NCBI GenBank assembly: GCA_024400635.1
Contig: JAKSMI010000008.1
Span: forward strand, 1 to 64,000
Source: Bacteroidales bacterium
GTDB lineage: Bacteria; Bacteroidota; Bacteroidia; Bacteroidales; WCHB1-69
DNA: 64,000 nucleotides
Reading direction: 5' to 3'
Part shown: in pieces, positions 7,142 to 17,476 of the stretch
Numbering within the stretch: position 1 is the first letter of the stretch
Layout: every line of letters begins with the position of its first letter
Notes under the pieces: model-generated
The model's database searches: none
What the model was told of the DNA's origin: nothing
The model's input: the letters and a program-made list of their open reading frames with translations, nothing else
Program-made: the position numbers and the translations under genes

Positions 7142-8881
7142 ATGAAAAAATTATTCATAATAAGCCTCGCAGTCCTTTTACTGCTAAATTTCCAGGCAAT
7201 GGCCTGCACCAACTTCATCATTACCAAAGGTGCCAGCAAAGACGGTTCCGTTATGGTTTCCTACGCTGCCGACTCGCACACTTTATATGGTGAACTTTAT
7301 TATCGTCCTGCCGCCGACTACCCATTGGGGGCTTTGATGGACGTAGTGGAATGGGATTCTGGCAAACTTTTGGGCCAGATTCCGCAAGTAACACACACCT
7401 ATTCCGTGATTGGCAACATGAACGAGCACCAGTTGTGCATTGGCGAAACCACTTATGGCGGCCGCGAGGAATTATGGCACACTCCTGGTTTAATTGATTA
7501 TGGTTCATTAATTTACATCACCTTACAGCGTGCAAAAAATGCGCGCGAAGCCATCAAGACAATCAATTTCCTGATTGAATCTTACGGATATTGCAGCGAA
7601 GGAGAATCATTTTCCATCATTGACCCGAACGAAGCGTGGATTTTTGAAATCATCGGCAAGGGTTCAGAAATGAGAGATGCCAAAGGCAAAATCGTCAAAG
7701 GTTGGTCCAACGGCGCTGTTTGGGTAGCCCGTCGTATTCCAGACGGATACATCTGCGGACATGCCAACCAGTCAAGAATCACAACTTTTCCTTTGAGAGA
7801 TGGCAAGACTTCCATTACCAACAAGGACATTGACAAGATGATTTTCAATCCTGACGTTGAAACAGTATACTCTGCGGATGTCATTTCATTTGCGAAGTTG
7901 AAAGGATACTATGACAGCAAAGCGCCAGATGCCGAATTCAGTTTCTGCGATGCCTATGCACCCCTCGATTTCGGTGCGGCCCGCGGTTGCGAAGCCCGTG
8001 TTTGGACAGCCTTTTACCGCTGCAATCCAGAACTTATGGCTCAGTACGAAGATTACGCTCGCGGAGACAATTTGAGCCACCGTTTCCCCTTGTGGATCAA
8101 GCCGAAACAAAAAGTTGACGTTACCGACGTCATGCAGTTGATGCGTGATCACTACGAAGGCACTTCTATGGATATGACTCAAGACATCGGTGCTGGTCCA
8201 TATGCCTGCCCATACCGTTGGCGCCCCATGAACTGGGAATACGATGGAAAAAAATACATCCACGAACGCGCCACGGCCACACAACAAACTGGTTTTTCGT
8301 TTGTAGCCCAGGCTCGCAGTTGGCTGCCCGACAAGTTCGGTGGCATTTTCTGGTTTGGTGTTGATGATGCCGCCAGCTGTTGCTACATGCCTTTGTTCTG
8401 CGGTATCAATGAAATTCCAGAAGCCATCCGCGAAGGCAACGGTTCTTTGGTGGACTACTCCCCCACTGCCGCATTCTGGAAATTCACCAAAGTAAGCCAG
8501 ATGGTTTATACACGCTATTGCGACATGATTAAACATGTGAACAAATTCCAGGATATGTTTGAAAAAGGCGCTGTAAAAAACATTCAAGAAATGGGAAATG
8601 AGATGGTCGCCCTTTTTGAAAAGGATCCTGCGGCTGCGCAACGTCGCATCAACGAAATTTCCAAACGTTATACAGAAGAAATCTGCGCCACCTGGGACAA
8701 ACTTTACGAATACTTATTGGTAAAATACAATGATGGCAACATCAAGAAAGAAAAAGATGGCAAATTCTTAAAAACCAACACCTTGATTCCCCAGTGCGAA
8801 TTCCCAGACCAGCCAGACTATTCTGAAAAATGGAGAAAAGCCATTGTTGACGACTGTGGTAAAAACATTCAAGAAAAATAA
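7142..8881 (+). CDS. C69-family dipeptidase, exported
   Basis: A 579-residue peptidase of the PepD/C69 Ntn-hydrolase family. Residues 1-21 are a signal peptide ending AMA; C22 in CTNF becomes the N-terminal residue after cleavage and is the expected catalytic nucleophile. The family segment TKGASKDGSVMVSYAADSH follows directly. Members release dipeptides or amino acids in the periplasm or outside the cell; the specificity of this one is unknown. The ATG at 7142 is chosen because it creates the signal peptide; an upstream in-frame ATG at 7037 lies inside the stress-protein gene. Confidence 0.92.
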   Translation: MKKLFIISLAVLLLLNFQAMACTNFIITKGASKDGSVMVSYAADSHTLYGELYYRPAADYPLGALMDVVEWDSGKLLGQIPQVTHTYSVIGNMNEHQLCIGETTYGGREELWHTPGLIDYGSLIYITLQRAKNAREAIKTINFLIESYGYCSEGESFSIIDPNEAWIFEIIGKGSEMRDAKGKIVKGWSNGAVWVARRIPDGYICGHANQSRITTFPLRDGKTSITNKDIDKMIFNPDVETVYSADVISFAKLKGYYDSKAPDAEFSFCDAYAPLDFGAARGCEARVWTAFYRCNPELMAQYEDYARGDNLSHRFPLWIKPKQKVDVTDVMQLMRDHYEGTSMDMTQDIGAGPYACPYRWRPMNWEYDGKKYIHERATATQQTGFSFVAQARSWLPDKFGGIFWFGVDDAASCCYMPLFCGINEIPEAIREGNGSLVDYSPTAAFWKFTKVSQMVYTRYCDMIKHVNKFQDMFEKGAVKNIQEMGNEMVALFEKDPAAAQRRINEISKRYTEEICATWDKLYEYLLVKYNDGNIKKEKDGKFLKTNTLIPQCEFPDQPDYSEKWRKAIVDDCGKNIQEK

Positions 8882-8895
8882 TTTCACTATAGATA

Positions 8896-9984
8896 ATGAG
8901 AACTGAAAAGCCAGCAGAAAAAGCTAAAACACGACAGTTTGGTGCCAAGAGAGGCACCAGTGCCAAAACCGACGACAAGCCACGTCGCACCTACAAAAGG
9001 AAATCCGAAGATCATTCTGAAGACGAAAAGCCGCGCCGTTCTTTCAAGAAAAGAGAAAACGACAATGAACGTTCCACTAGCGTGCGCAAATTTGGTGCCA
9101 AACGCACTTTCAACAAACCCAAAGTTGAAAATGAAGAAGCTCCTAGACGCAAACGACGCAACGTGACTGCGGAATCGCCCATTCTGAGCGAAATTGTAGC
9201 CAGAAGACAGAGAGAAGGGCGCTTTGCACCTCAAAAGCAGAAAGTTCTTTCACTCACCGACAATGAAAAGCAAGGTTTAGTCCGTTTGAACAAATACATA
9301 GCCAATGCCGGCATCTGCTCACGCCGTGAAGCCGACGTTCTCATCAGCACGGGAGCCGTAACTGTCAATGGCGAAATCGTTACGGAATTGGGGTACAAAG
9401 TGAAGCCCACCGACGAAGTTCGCTATGGCGACAAGGTGTTGCAAAACGAAAAGCCCGTTTACATTCTGCTCAACAAGCCCAAAGATTACATCACCACCAC
9501 CAGCGACGAGAGAGGAAGAAAAGACGTAATGGAACTGGTTCGCGGTGCCTGCAAGGAACGCATCTACCCCGTTGGCCGTTTGGATAAAAACACCACTGGA
9601 CTGTTGCTGTTTACCAATGATGGTGAATTAACGAAAAAACTCACCCATCCAAAACACGGCATTGAAAAGACCTACGCCGTTGAGTTGAACAAGAATTTTG
9701 CCAATATTGATCTCTGTGCTTTACGTCAAGGCATTGAATTGGAAGACGGCATCATCACGCCTGACGAGGTTGCTTTCTACGGCGAATCGAAACGCGATGT
9801 TGGCATCACCATCCATTCGGGCAAGAACCGTATCGTACGCCGCATTTTCGAATTCCTCGGCTACGAAGTCGTCAAACTCGACCGCGTGGTTTTCGCTGGC
9901 CTTACCAAGAAAGACCTTCCCCGCGGGAAATGGCGTTTCCTAACTCAGGCGGAAATTAACATCCTAAAAATGACCATTAAATAA
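8896..9984 (+). CDS. rluB: rRNA pseudouridine synthase, RluB/RsuA family
   Basis: A 362-residue enzyme that isomerises a uridine in rRNA. Residues 1-115 are a disordered, Arg/Lys-rich extension, usual in Bacteroidota members and probably RNA-binding. An S4 RNA-binding domain follows (about 130-170, LNKYIANAGICSRREAD), then the synthase domain with the catalytic motif GRLDKNTTGLLL (Asp near 232). The C-terminus HSGKNRIVRRIFEFLGY is typical of RsuA/RluB. RluB (23S U2605) is the likeliest member, but RluF or RsuA cannot be excluded by eye. It follows the dipeptidase by 14 bases and precedes purL by 26. Confidence 0.88.
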   Translation: MRTEKPAEKAKTRQFGAKRGTSAKTDDKPRRTYKRKSEDHSEDEKPRRSFKKRENDNERSTSVRKFGAKRTFNKPKVENEEAPRRKRRNVTAESPILSEIVARRQREGRFAPQKQKVLSLTDNEKQGLVRLNKYIANAGICSRREADVLISTGAVTVNGEIVTELGYKVKPTDEVRYGDKVLQNEKPVYILLNKPKDYITTTSDERGRKDVMELVRGACKERIYPVGRLDKNTTGLLLFTNDGELTKKLTHPKHGIEKTYAVELNKNFANIDLCALRQGIELEDGIITPDEVAFYGESKRDVGITIHSGKNRIVRRIFEFLGYEVVKLDRVVFAGLTKKDLPRGKWRFLTQAEINILKMTIK

Positions 9985-10010
9985 TTATCGACTTTTAGTT
10001 TTTCAAAAAA

Positions 10011-13000
10011 ATGAATAAAAACATCAATGCACGCATCTTCGTCGAAAAGAAAAACGGTTTTCAAGTTGAAGCCCAAGATTTATTAGACGACCTTAATCAC
10101 AATTTAGAACTAAATATCAACAACTTACGTCTTATCAATGTGTATGATGTTTTCAACATTGATCCCTCGTTATTAGAAAAAGCCAAAGACACCATCTTTT
10201 CAGAGCCAGTGACTGATGACGTATTCAGCGATTTCGATCTTTCAAACAAGACCTGTTTCGCCATCGAGTTCCTGCCTGGACAATTCGACCAGCGTGCCGA
10301 CAGCGCCATGCAGTGTCTATCTCTGATTGATCCCAAGACGGAAGCCATTATCCGCAGTGGCAAACTCATCATTTTTGATGCCAAATTATCTGAAAAAGAT
10401 ATGGCAAAAATCAAGAAACATTGCATTAATGAAGTAGAAGCCCGCGAAAAGGACATGTCGATTTTGGATGCCACTGAGAACGTAACAGTTGCCGACGTTC
10501 CCGTTTTCGACAACTTCAACGATATGAGCAGCAAGGAAATCGAAGACTTCAGGAAGAAACTTTCTTTGGCAATGTCATTCGAGGACATGCTTTGCATTCA
10601 GAATTATTTCAAGAATGAAGAAAAAAGGAATCCGACGGAAACCGAAATCAAGATGTTGGATACATACTGGAGTGACCACTGTCGGCACACCACTTTCGAA
10701 ACGCAGTTAGACAATATCACATTCACGCCAAATGCTTTCAATGAACAGTTGCAAGAGGCATTCTATCAATACGTACAAATCAGAAACAACGTTCATGGCG
10801 GTCGCAAACCCATGACGCTGATGGATATGGCCACGATTTGCGGCAAGAATGAACGCAAGCTCGGCAATTTGGATGACATGGAAGTATCTGAAGAAAACAA
10901 CGCCTGCAGTGTTTTCGTAGATGTTGACGTAGACGGCAAAATTGAAAAATGGCTGCTGATGTTCAAGAATGAGACGCACAACCATCCGACAGAAATCGAG
11001 CCGTTTGGCGGTGCTGCCACTTGTGTTGGCGGAGCCATCCGCGACCCGCTGAGTGGCCGAAGCTATGTGTACCAGGCCATGCGTGTCACTGGTGCCGGCA
11101 ACATCAACGAACCACTAAGCCAGACCATGGAAGGCAAACTTCCGCAGCGCGTCATTTCCAAGAGCGCCGCTTCCGGATATTCATCCTATGGCAACCAGAT
11201 AGGCTTGGCCACGACGCATGTTCGTGAAATCTATCACGACGGGTACAAAGCCAAGCGTTTGGAAATCGGCGCCGTTGTCGGAGCCGTTCCTGCCGATGGC
11301 GTACGTCGCGAACAGCCACAAGCTGGCGACGTCATCATCATGTTTGGCGGACGCACTGGCCGTGACGGCATCGGAGGCGCCACAGGTTCCTCAAAAGAGC
11401 ATACGGAAACCTCTCTGGAAGTCTGTGCCGCGGAAGTTCAGAAAGGCAATGCCCCCGAAGAGCGCAAGATTCAGCATCTTTTCAGGAATCCGGAAGTTAC
11501 CAAGCTCATCAAGAAATCCAATGACTTTGGCGCTGGCGGTGTTAGCGTCGCCATCGGTGAATTGGCCGATGGACTGCTCATTGACCTCGACGCTGTCAAA
11601 ACCAAATACAAAGGTCTCAACGGCACGGAAATCGCCATCAGTGAATCCCAGGAGCGAATGAGCGTTGTCGTGGATCCCAAAGACGTGGATACCTTCTTCG
11701 AATTCTGCCGCAAAGAAAACATTGAAGCGACTATCATTGCCCACGTTACGGACAATAACCGACTGACAATCCGATGGAAAGGCAAAAACATCGTTGACCT
11801 CAACCGCGACTTTATCAACACGAATGGTTATCGCCAGCGTACGGATGTTGTAATCCCCAAAATTGAGGGCGAATTTCCAGCAAGGATTCCAGAAGCCGAT
11901 GAAAAACAGGAGATTTCAACAGAAAGCGTTGCGAAACATCTCGCAACCCCCAACGTCGCTTCGCAGAAAGGTCTAATTGAAATGTTTGATGCCACCATTG
12001 GTGCGTCTACCGTTTTAATGCCTTTCGGCGGGAAGCACCAATTGACGGAAACGCAGGCTGGCGTTCAAAAATTACCCGTTTTGCATGGTAACACCAACAC
12101 TGCCAGCATTTTAGCTTTCGGCTACAACCCCTATATTGCCAGTTATTCACCTTTCCATGGTGCCATGTATGCCGTTTTGGAATCAATGGCTAAAATCGTA
12201 GCTGTAGGCGGAGATTACAAGAAAATACGCTTCACCTTCCAAGAATACTTTGAAAAATTAGGTAAAGATACAAGCAAATGGGGCAAGCCTTTTGCCGCTC
12301 TCTTAGGTTCCATCTATATGCAAAATGAATTCCACTTGCCCTCAATCGGTGGCAAGGATTCAATGAGTGGAACATTCAAGCATCTCAATGTGCCCCCCAC
12401 CCTCGTTTCATTCGGCATTGTCACTGAAAATGCCAATAAAATCATTTCTCCAGAATTCAAGAAAAAAGGAAATTACATCTATTTAATCAACAACAAAATA
12501 GATGATAATCATAGACCTAGTACCCAACGGGTAAAACAGATTTTCGAATACGTACACGACCAGATTCACAATGACAAAATCGTTTCCTGTTTCACGCTGC
12601 AATTCGGTGGCATCATCGAAGCATTATGCAAAATGAGCTTTGGCAACGACTTAGGTTTCGAAATCGAAAGCGAACTTCCATTATTTGATTACGGTTATGG
12701 CAGTTTCGTGGTTGAGAGTCCAGAAAAACTTGATTTTGAATATGCCGTATGCCTGGGTAAAGTCAGCGACAAATTCATCATCAACAAAAAAGAAATTGAC
12801 AAAGCAGCTTGTCTGGCAGCTTGGCGTGGCACCTACAACGCCATCTATCCTGAAGTTAAAATCAACAGTGAAGTATTACCGAAAATCGCAAAAGCAACTT
12901 CAACAAAGGCTTATCAATTGCATCCACAAAAGACTGACAAAGTGAAAGTTGTATTGCCGGTATTTCCTGGCACCAACTGCGATTACGATACGGCAAAAGC

Positions 13001-13736
13001 ATTCCGCGAAGCAGGTGCCGAACCAGAAATCTTCGTTTTCAGGAATCTCAACGAAAAAGAAATCAACAGTTCTATCGACGAATTGGCAAAACTTATCGAT
13101 GGAGCCCAAATTTTAGCACTCAGCGGTGGCTTCAGCTCTGGTGACGAGCCCGACGGCAGCGGTAAATTCATCGCTAATGTACTGAACAACATTAAGATTA
13201 AATCTGCCATCGAACGACTACTAGACCGTGATTGTCTGATTTTGGGTATTTGTAATGGTTTTCAGGCTTTGGTAAAATCAGGTTTGCTGCCTTATGGAAA
13301 GATTGGGCAAGTTACAGCAGAATCGCCCACATTGTACCGCAACGATATCAACCGACACATCTCGCACATCACCAAGACCGTGGTTTCATCCACCAATTCA
13401 CCATGGTTAAGTTCTTTCAAAGAAGGAGAAATCCACCGCATCGCCATCAGCCATGGCGAAGGCAAGTTTGTAGTATCAGAAAAGATGGCCGCCGAACTGT
13501 TTGCCAATGGTCAAGTGGCCTTCCAATACTGCGACTTTGACGGACGTGTGAGCATGAATAAATACGACAATCCCAACGGTTCAAGTTATGCTATCGAAGG
13601 CATAGTTTCAAACTGCGGACGCATCTTGGGCAAAATGGGACACAGCGAACGCAAAGGTAAAAATCTTTACAAGAACATCCCTGGAAACAAGGTGCAGGAT
13701 ATTTTCAGCAATGCAGTGAAATACTTTAAGAACTAA
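10011..13736 (+). CDS. purL: Phosphoribosylformylglycinamidine synthase (PurL-PurQ fusion)
   Basis: Catalyses the ATP- and glutamine-dependent conversion of FGAR to FGAM, step four of purine synthesis. At 1241 residues it is the large single-chain form: an N-terminal PurS-like domain, two AIRS-type synthase halves (motifs YWSDHCRHTTF, FKNETHNHPTEIEPFGGAATCVGGAIRD and GRDGIGGATGSS) and a C-terminal class I glutamine amidotransferase domain with the nucleophile in LGICNGFQAL (Cys near 1080). Separate purQ and purS are therefore not needed. purH lies 26 kb away and is not co-transcribed. Confidence 0.97.
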   Translation: MNKNINARIFVEKKNGFQVEAQDLLDDLNHNLELNINNLRLINVYDVFNIDPSLLEKAKDTIFSEPVTDDVFSDFDLSNKTCFAIEFLPGQFDQRADSAMQCLSLIDPKTEAIIRSGKLIIFDAKLSEKDMAKIKKHCINEVEAREKDMSILDATENVTVADVPVFDNFNDMSSKEIEDFRKKLSLAMSFEDMLCIQNYFKNEEKRNPTETEIKMLDTYWSDHCRHTTFETQLDNITFTPNAFNEQLQEAFYQYVQIRNNVHGGRKPMTLMDMATICGKNERKLGNLDDMEVSEENNACSVFVDVDVDGKIEKWLLMFKNETHNHPTEIEPFGGAATCVGGAIRDPLSGRSYVYQAMRVTGAGNINEPLSQTMEGKLPQRVISKSAASGYSSYGNQIGLATTHVREIYHDGYKAKRLEIGAVVGAVPADGVRREQPQAGDVIIMFGGRTGRDGIGGATGSSKEHTETSLEVCAAEVQKGNAPEERKIQHLFRNPEVTKLIKKSNDFGAGGVSVAIGELADGLLIDLDAVKTKYKGLNGTEIAISESQERMSVVVDPKDVDTFFEFCRKENIEATIIAHVTDNNRLTIRWKGKNIVDLNRDFINTNGYRQRTDVVIPKIEGEFPARIPEADEKQEISTESVAKHLATPNVASQKGLIEMFDATIGASTVLMPFGGKHQLTETQAGVQKLPVLHGNTNTASILAFGYNPYIASYSPFHGAMYAVLESMAKIVAVGGDYKKIRFTFQEYFEKLGKDTSKWGKPFAALLGSIYMQNEFHLPSIGGKDSMSGTFKHLNVPPTLVSFGIVTENANKIISPEFKKKGNYIYLINNKIDDNHRPSTQRVKQIFEYVHDQIHNDKIVSCFTLQFGGIIEALCKMSFGNDLGFEIESELPLFDYGYGSFVVESPEKLDFEYAVCLGKVSDKFIINKKEIDKAACLAAWRGTYNAIYPEVKINSEVLPKIAKATSTKAYQLHPQKTDKVKVVLPVFPGTNCDYDTAKAFREAGAEPEIFVFRNLNEKEINSSIDELAKLIDGAQILALSGGFSSGDEPDGSGKFIANVLNNIKIKSAIERLLDRDCLILGICNGFQALVKSGLLPYGKIGQVTAESPTLYRNDINRHISHITKTVVSSTNSPWLSSFKEGEIHRIAISHGEGKFVVSEKMAAELFANGQVAFQYCDFDGRVSMNKYDNPNGSSYAIEGIVSNCGRILGKMGHSERKGKNLYKNIPGNKVQDIFSNAVKYFKN

Positions 13737-13748
13737 CATTAACCCTAA

Positions 13749-13779
13749 ACAAGTAAACAATTCAACAACTAAACAATTC
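13749..13779 (+). repeat. Short AAACAATT-type repeat tract before parE
   Basis: The spacer between purL and parE consists of diverged 8-9-base units of the type TAAACAAT/TCAACAACT. A similar tract lies before rpe (35062-35096) and a shorter one before the gene at 45898. Confidence 0.5.
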
Positions 13780-13780
13780 T

Positions 13781-15622
13781 ATGGCAGAATACAACGACGA
13801 TAACATCACCACGCTTGAATGGGACGAACATATACGGACGCGTCCGGGAATGTACATTGGCAAACTTGGCGATGGTTCGGCTCATGATGATGGTATTTAT
13901 GTTCTTTTCAAAGAAGTTCTTGACAATTGCATTGATGAATTCATGCAAGGCTTCGGGAAGACCATCGAAATCAGCATCAAGGAAAACAAGGTGAGCATCA
14001 GAGACTATGGTCGTGGCATTCCGTTGACGAAAGTTGTTGACTGTGTTTCAAAAATGAACACTGGCGGCAAATTCAAAGAAGGAACTGCCTTCGACAATTC
14101 CATTGGCATGAATGGTGTGGGGGTTAAAGCCGTGAACGCCCTTTCCACCTACTTTTTCGTGCAAAGTGTTCGCGACGGGCAGAAAAAGGCCGCCGAATTT
14201 TCGTGTGGACGCCTCGTAAAAGAATCTGACATTACCCTTTGCGACGAACGAAACGGCACGCTTGTATCGTTCATTCCCGATGCTTCCATCTTCGAAAATT
14301 ATCAATGGTATAATGACTACATTGAAAAGATGATATGGAATTATGCCTATCTTAACCGCGGTTTATCCATTCATCTCAACAGCAAGCGTTTCGTTTCCAA
14401 AAATGGCCTTTTAGACTTGATTAACAACAACATAGGGAACGATGCACTATACGAACCCATCCATTTGGAAGAAGGAGACTTTGAATTTGCGTTAGTTCAT
14501 ACGGACCGCAAATACGGAGAAGAATACTATTCGTTTGTCAACAGTCAGTACACGACGCAAGGGGGCACGCACCAGCAAGCATTCCGCGAAGCCATTGTCA
14601 AGACTTTCAGGGATTTTTACAAAAAGGAATTTGATCCCAATGACATAAGGAATTCCGTTGTTGCCGCATTATCCATCAAGGTAAAGGAACCCATTTTCGA
14701 GTCACAGACGAAGACCAAATTAGGGTCAACGTATATGCGTCCTGACGGACCGACCATCAGGAACTATATTAACGATGTGGTTTCCAAGTTGTTGGATAAG
14801 TTTTTGCACATACATCCTGATATTGCCGAAAGTATCTTGAAGAAGATTCAGGAATCAGAAAAGGAAAGGAAAGAGATTGCCGGCATCAAAAAGCAGTCGA
14901 AAGAAACCCAGAAAAAGGTCAGTTTGAACAATCGAAAATTGCGCGACTGCCGTTTTCACTTTAACACCAACGATGCACGCGGCGTTGAGACCACGATTTT
15001 CATCACCGAAGGTGATTCCGCATCAGGATCGATTACGACTTCCAGGGATGCGAATACACAAGCTGTTTTCAGTTTGCGAGGCAAGCCGTTGAACACTTAC
15101 AACACCAACAAGAGTGCATTATACCGCAACGAAGAATTGAGTTTATTGCAGGCAGCATTAAATATTGAAGATGGTCTTGACGGTTTACGATACAACAACA
15201 TTGTCATCGCGACCGATGCTGATGCGGATGGCATGCACATTCGGATATTGATGTTGACCTTCTTTTTGCAATATTTTCCTGATTTAGTAAAGGCAGGGCA
15301 TGTATACATCCTTGAAACGCCCCTTTTCCGCGTCAGGAACAAGCAGCAGACGTTCTATTGCTATTCCGATGAGGAAAGAGCTGATGCCATTAAAAAATGT
15401 GGTGTAAAGGCCGAAATTACCCGATTTAAAGGTCTTGGTGAAATCTCTCCGCAGGAATTCAAGAATTTCATTGGGAAAAACATCCGATTAGAACCAGTTG
15501 TATTGTCCAAAGATGTTGACATTAGGAGTCTGTTGGACTACTTCATGGGCAAGAACACAAGCGAGCGCACGCAGTTTGTGATGGACAATTTGCGGGAAGA
15601 GATAGATGTGGCAGAGAACTGA
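13781..15622 (+). CDS. parE: DNA topoisomerase IV subunit B (GyrB/ParE-type)
   Basis: ATPase and TOPRIM subunit of a type IIA topoisomerase that decatenates chromosomes. The 613 residues include a GHKL ATPase domain (EVLDNCIDEF; GRGIPL; NGVGVKAVNALS), the transducer domain, and a TOPRIM domain with EGDSASGS (near 410) and DADADGMHI (near 478). The sequence IRTRPGMYIGKLGDGS and the length fit the ParE form of Bacteroidota rather than GyrB. No parC is adjacent; the next gene is convergent and unrelated. Confidence 0.88.
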   Translation: MAEYNDDNITTLEWDEHIRTRPGMYIGKLGDGSAHDDGIYVLFKEVLDNCIDEFMQGFGKTIEISIKENKVSIRDYGRGIPLTKVVDCVSKMNTGGKFKEGTAFDNSIGMNGVGVKAVNALSTYFFVQSVRDGQKKAAEFSCGRLVKESDITLCDERNGTLVSFIPDASIFENYQWYNDYIEKMIWNYAYLNRGLSIHLNSKRFVSKNGLLDLINNNIGNDALYEPIHLEEGDFEFALVHTDRKYGEEYYSFVNSQYTTQGGTHQQAFREAIVKTFRDFYKKEFDPNDIRNSVVAALSIKVKEPIFESQTKTKLGSTYMRPDGPTIRNYINDVVSKLLDKFLHIHPDIAESILKKIQESEKERKEIAGIKKQSKETQKKVSLNNRKLRDCRFHFNTNDARGVETTIFITEGDSASGSITTSRDANTQAVFSLRGKPLNTYNTNKSALYRNEELSLLQAALNIEDGLDGLRYNNIVIATDADADGMHIRILMLTFFLQYFPDLVKAGHVYILETPLFRVRNKQQTFYCYSDEERADAIKKCGVKAEITRFKGLGEISPQEFKNFIGKNIRLEPVVLSKDVDIRSLLDYFMGKNTSERTQFVMDNLREEIDVAEN

Positions 15623-15643
15623 GTACGGTAAATATTCCAATTA

Positions 15644-16462
15644 TTAGTTAAAGTAGTAACCGATGGTAATTTGCGTATTGACGTTGCGCTGGGTATAGCC
15701 TTTTATGCCAGCATCTTCCCATTCTTTAGAATTAGCGGAATTGACAACACCGAGATCGCAAGCGGCACCGATATAGAATTTATTAAGTTCGACGCCCAAA
15801 GCGAAAGTAAATCCGAAATCACAGCGTTTATATGGATGGGTAGCAACTTTAGCCGAGTATTCCTCTGCTGTTCCATCAACTTTATTACGTATGTAATAAT
15901 TAATTTCTTCGTGCTTATAATAATTCTCGCGGCTTTCGATTTCATAATTGACTCCTGTCGTATTATCGGTAGCCGTTCCCGTCATAACATCACGGCCAGC
16001 CACGGCGACGCTGAAATAAGGACCAACGCCAAAGACCACGGAATTTCTATAATTATTTTTGAAATGAAGTCTGAAATTCACCAACACTGGAATCTGAACC
16101 AATTGATTACGATAATCCTCTTCCGTTTTCATCGTGGCAGATTCTTCAATTAATTTGGATTCAGGATCTGTAAAGACAAATTCACCTTTGCTGACATACC
16201 GCTGCAGTGAGTAATAGATGGCAGGTTGGAGACCAATGACATCGGTCAAGGCAACATCGAAAACCAGACCGCCACGCACGCCCACAGCCATCTTGTAGTT
16301 CTGTTTTCCACCAAACAATGACGGAGAATACATTCCATCAGATTTAACATCATAAAGTGTAGTAAAATTAGGGCCCACACGCAAGCCCATTCTAAACTCT
16401 TGGGCCAAAGACACGCAGCAAAAAAGGGTCAGGATGGCCATCAACAAAGTGAATTTTTTCAT
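15644..16462 (-). CDS. Outer-membrane beta-barrel protein (PorT-like)
   Basis: A 272-residue exported protein. Residues 1-20 are a signal peptide ending SLAQ. The rest alternates short amphipathic strands and turns (FRMGLRVGPNFTT, MAVGVRGGLVFDVAL, IGLQPAIYYSLQ) and ends in GYYFN with a terminal aromatic region, as in outer-membrane barrels of the 'outer membrane beta-barrel / PorT' group. The ATG at 16462 gives a clean signal peptide; an upstream start at 16501 would lie in the promoter region. It has its own -7 box at 16480. Function unknown; it could be a small porin or an assembly factor. Confidence 0.8.
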   Translation of the reverse strand: MKKFTLLMAILTLFCCVSLAQEFRMGLRVGPNFTTLYDVKSDGMYSPSLFGGKQNYKMAVGVRGGLVFDVALTDVIGLQPAIYYSLQRYVSKGEFVFTDPESKLIEESATMKTEEDYRNQLVQIPVLVNFRLHFKNNYRNSVVFGVGPYFSVAVAGRDVMTGTATDNTTGVNYEIESRENYYKHEEINYYIRNKVDGTAEEYSAKVATHPYKRCDFGFTFALGVELNKFYIGAACDLGVVNSANSKEWEDAGIKGYTQRNVNTQITIGYYFN

Positions 16463-16479
16463 TTCAAAAGTATTTGCTG

Positions 16480-16487
16480 CAAAGGTA
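16480..16487 (-). promoter_or_regulatory. -7 box (TACCTTTG) of the beta-barrel gene
   Basis: The minus strand reads TACCTTTG, matching TAnnTTTG, 17 bases before the start at 16462. It is back to back with the plus-strand box at 16512. Confidence 0.6.
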
Positions 16488-16511
16488 CGTAAAATATTCA
16501 AAAAAAAAACG

Positions 16512-16519
16512 TAAGTTTG
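16512..16519 (+). promoter_or_regulatory. -7 box (TAAGTTTG) of the glycosyltransferase gene
   Basis: TAAGTTTG matches TAnnTTTG, 14 bases before the ATG at 16534. With the box at 16480 it forms a compact divergent promoter. Confidence 0.55.
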
Positions 16520-16533
16520 CCAAAAATTTGATC

Positions 16534-17472
16534 ATGTACGAAATTCCAATATTATTAGTCCTTTACAATCGGCCCTTTGAGACGCACAATTTGTTTCAGC
16601 AGTTACATGAACTGAAACCGTCAAAGCTATATATTGCAGCTGATGGGCCGCTGGAACAAGATCTGCAGGATGCAGCCAATTGCTTCCGCGCTCGTTGCGT
16701 CATCATGCCGGAATGGCCGTGCAAAGTTAAAAACTTTCACAGTGACATCCATTTAGGAAAATCCAAAATGATATACCAAGCCATAAAGTGGTTTTTCGAA
16801 AACGAAAACGAGGGCGTCATTCTTTTCGACGACTGCATGCCACACTTGGATTTCTTCCCCTATTGCCAGGAGCTTTTGGAGCGCTACCGCAATGACAAAC
16901 GAGTTTTCCACATTGGAGGTGTTAATCTGCGCAAGCATGTCAAGGCACTAAAAAGGAAACACAAAAAACACGATGACTGTTCCTATTATTTTTCGGCCTA
17001 CGCCAACACTTGGGGATTTGCCACCTGGAAAGACAGGTGGGAGGATTTTGACATGGACATCAGCAAGTTAGAAGGTGCCAATTTCAACCAATTGGTAAAG
17101 CAATACACGCGCCGTCCTAAGGAACGCCAATACTGGCAACGCCGCTTCAACCTCATCAAGAAGACACAAGAGCCCATTTGGGACTACCAATACAATTTCC
17201 ACATCTGGCTAAACTCGGGCTTAGCCATCACACCAACCACCAACTTGGTAACCAATGTCGGTGTGCGCACCAAAAGCTCCAAACACAAAGTGCGCCGTCT
17301 CATTCGGAAGGCCTACCCCATTCTACCGCTCAAACACCCTGAAACCATAGCCTTAGACAACAAAGCAGACCGTTTCATGTTCAAGCAGATATACAGTCGG
17401 GCTTTCATCAAAGTTTTCGCCAATTGGATTAACGATGTTATCAAGCCACCGAAGGAAGACGAAGAATGGTAG
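16534..17472 (+). CDS. Glycosyltransferase, GT-A fold (HlpA-like)
   Basis: A 312-residue cytoplasmic enzyme of the nucleotide-diphospho-sugar transferase superfamily. It begins with the GT-A strand IPILLVLYNRPFETHNLF and has AADGP (about 33-37), a DxD-like metal site in VILFDDC (about residue 95), and the acceptor segment YANTWGFATWKDRW, which is characteristic of 'hemolytic protein HlpA-like' family members. It probably adds a sugar to a surface glycan, but substrate and acceptor are unknown. The ATG at 16534 is chosen over 16474, which lies in the promoter. It ends 4 bases from the convergent permease gene. Confidence 0.75.
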   Translation: MYEIPILLVLYNRPFETHNLFQQLHELKPSKLYIAADGPLEQDLQDAANCFRARCVIMPEWPCKVKNFHSDIHLGKSKMIYQAIKWFFENENEGVILFDDCMPHLDFFPYCQELLERYRNDKRVFHIGGVNLRKHVKALKRKHKKHDDCSYYFSAYANTWGFATWKDRWEDFDMDISKLEGANFNQLVKQYTRRPKERQYWQRRFNLIKKTQEPIWDYQYNFHIWLNSGLAITPTTNLVTNVGVRTKSSKHKVRRLIRKAYPILPLKHPETIALDNKADRFMFKQIYSRAFIKVFANWINDVIKPPKEDEEW

Positions 17473-17476
17473 CCTT

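Noticed and set aside
7886-8641. Minus-strand frame of 251 codons
   Set aside because: It is antisense to the C69 dipeptidase, which has a signal peptide and catalytic Cys.
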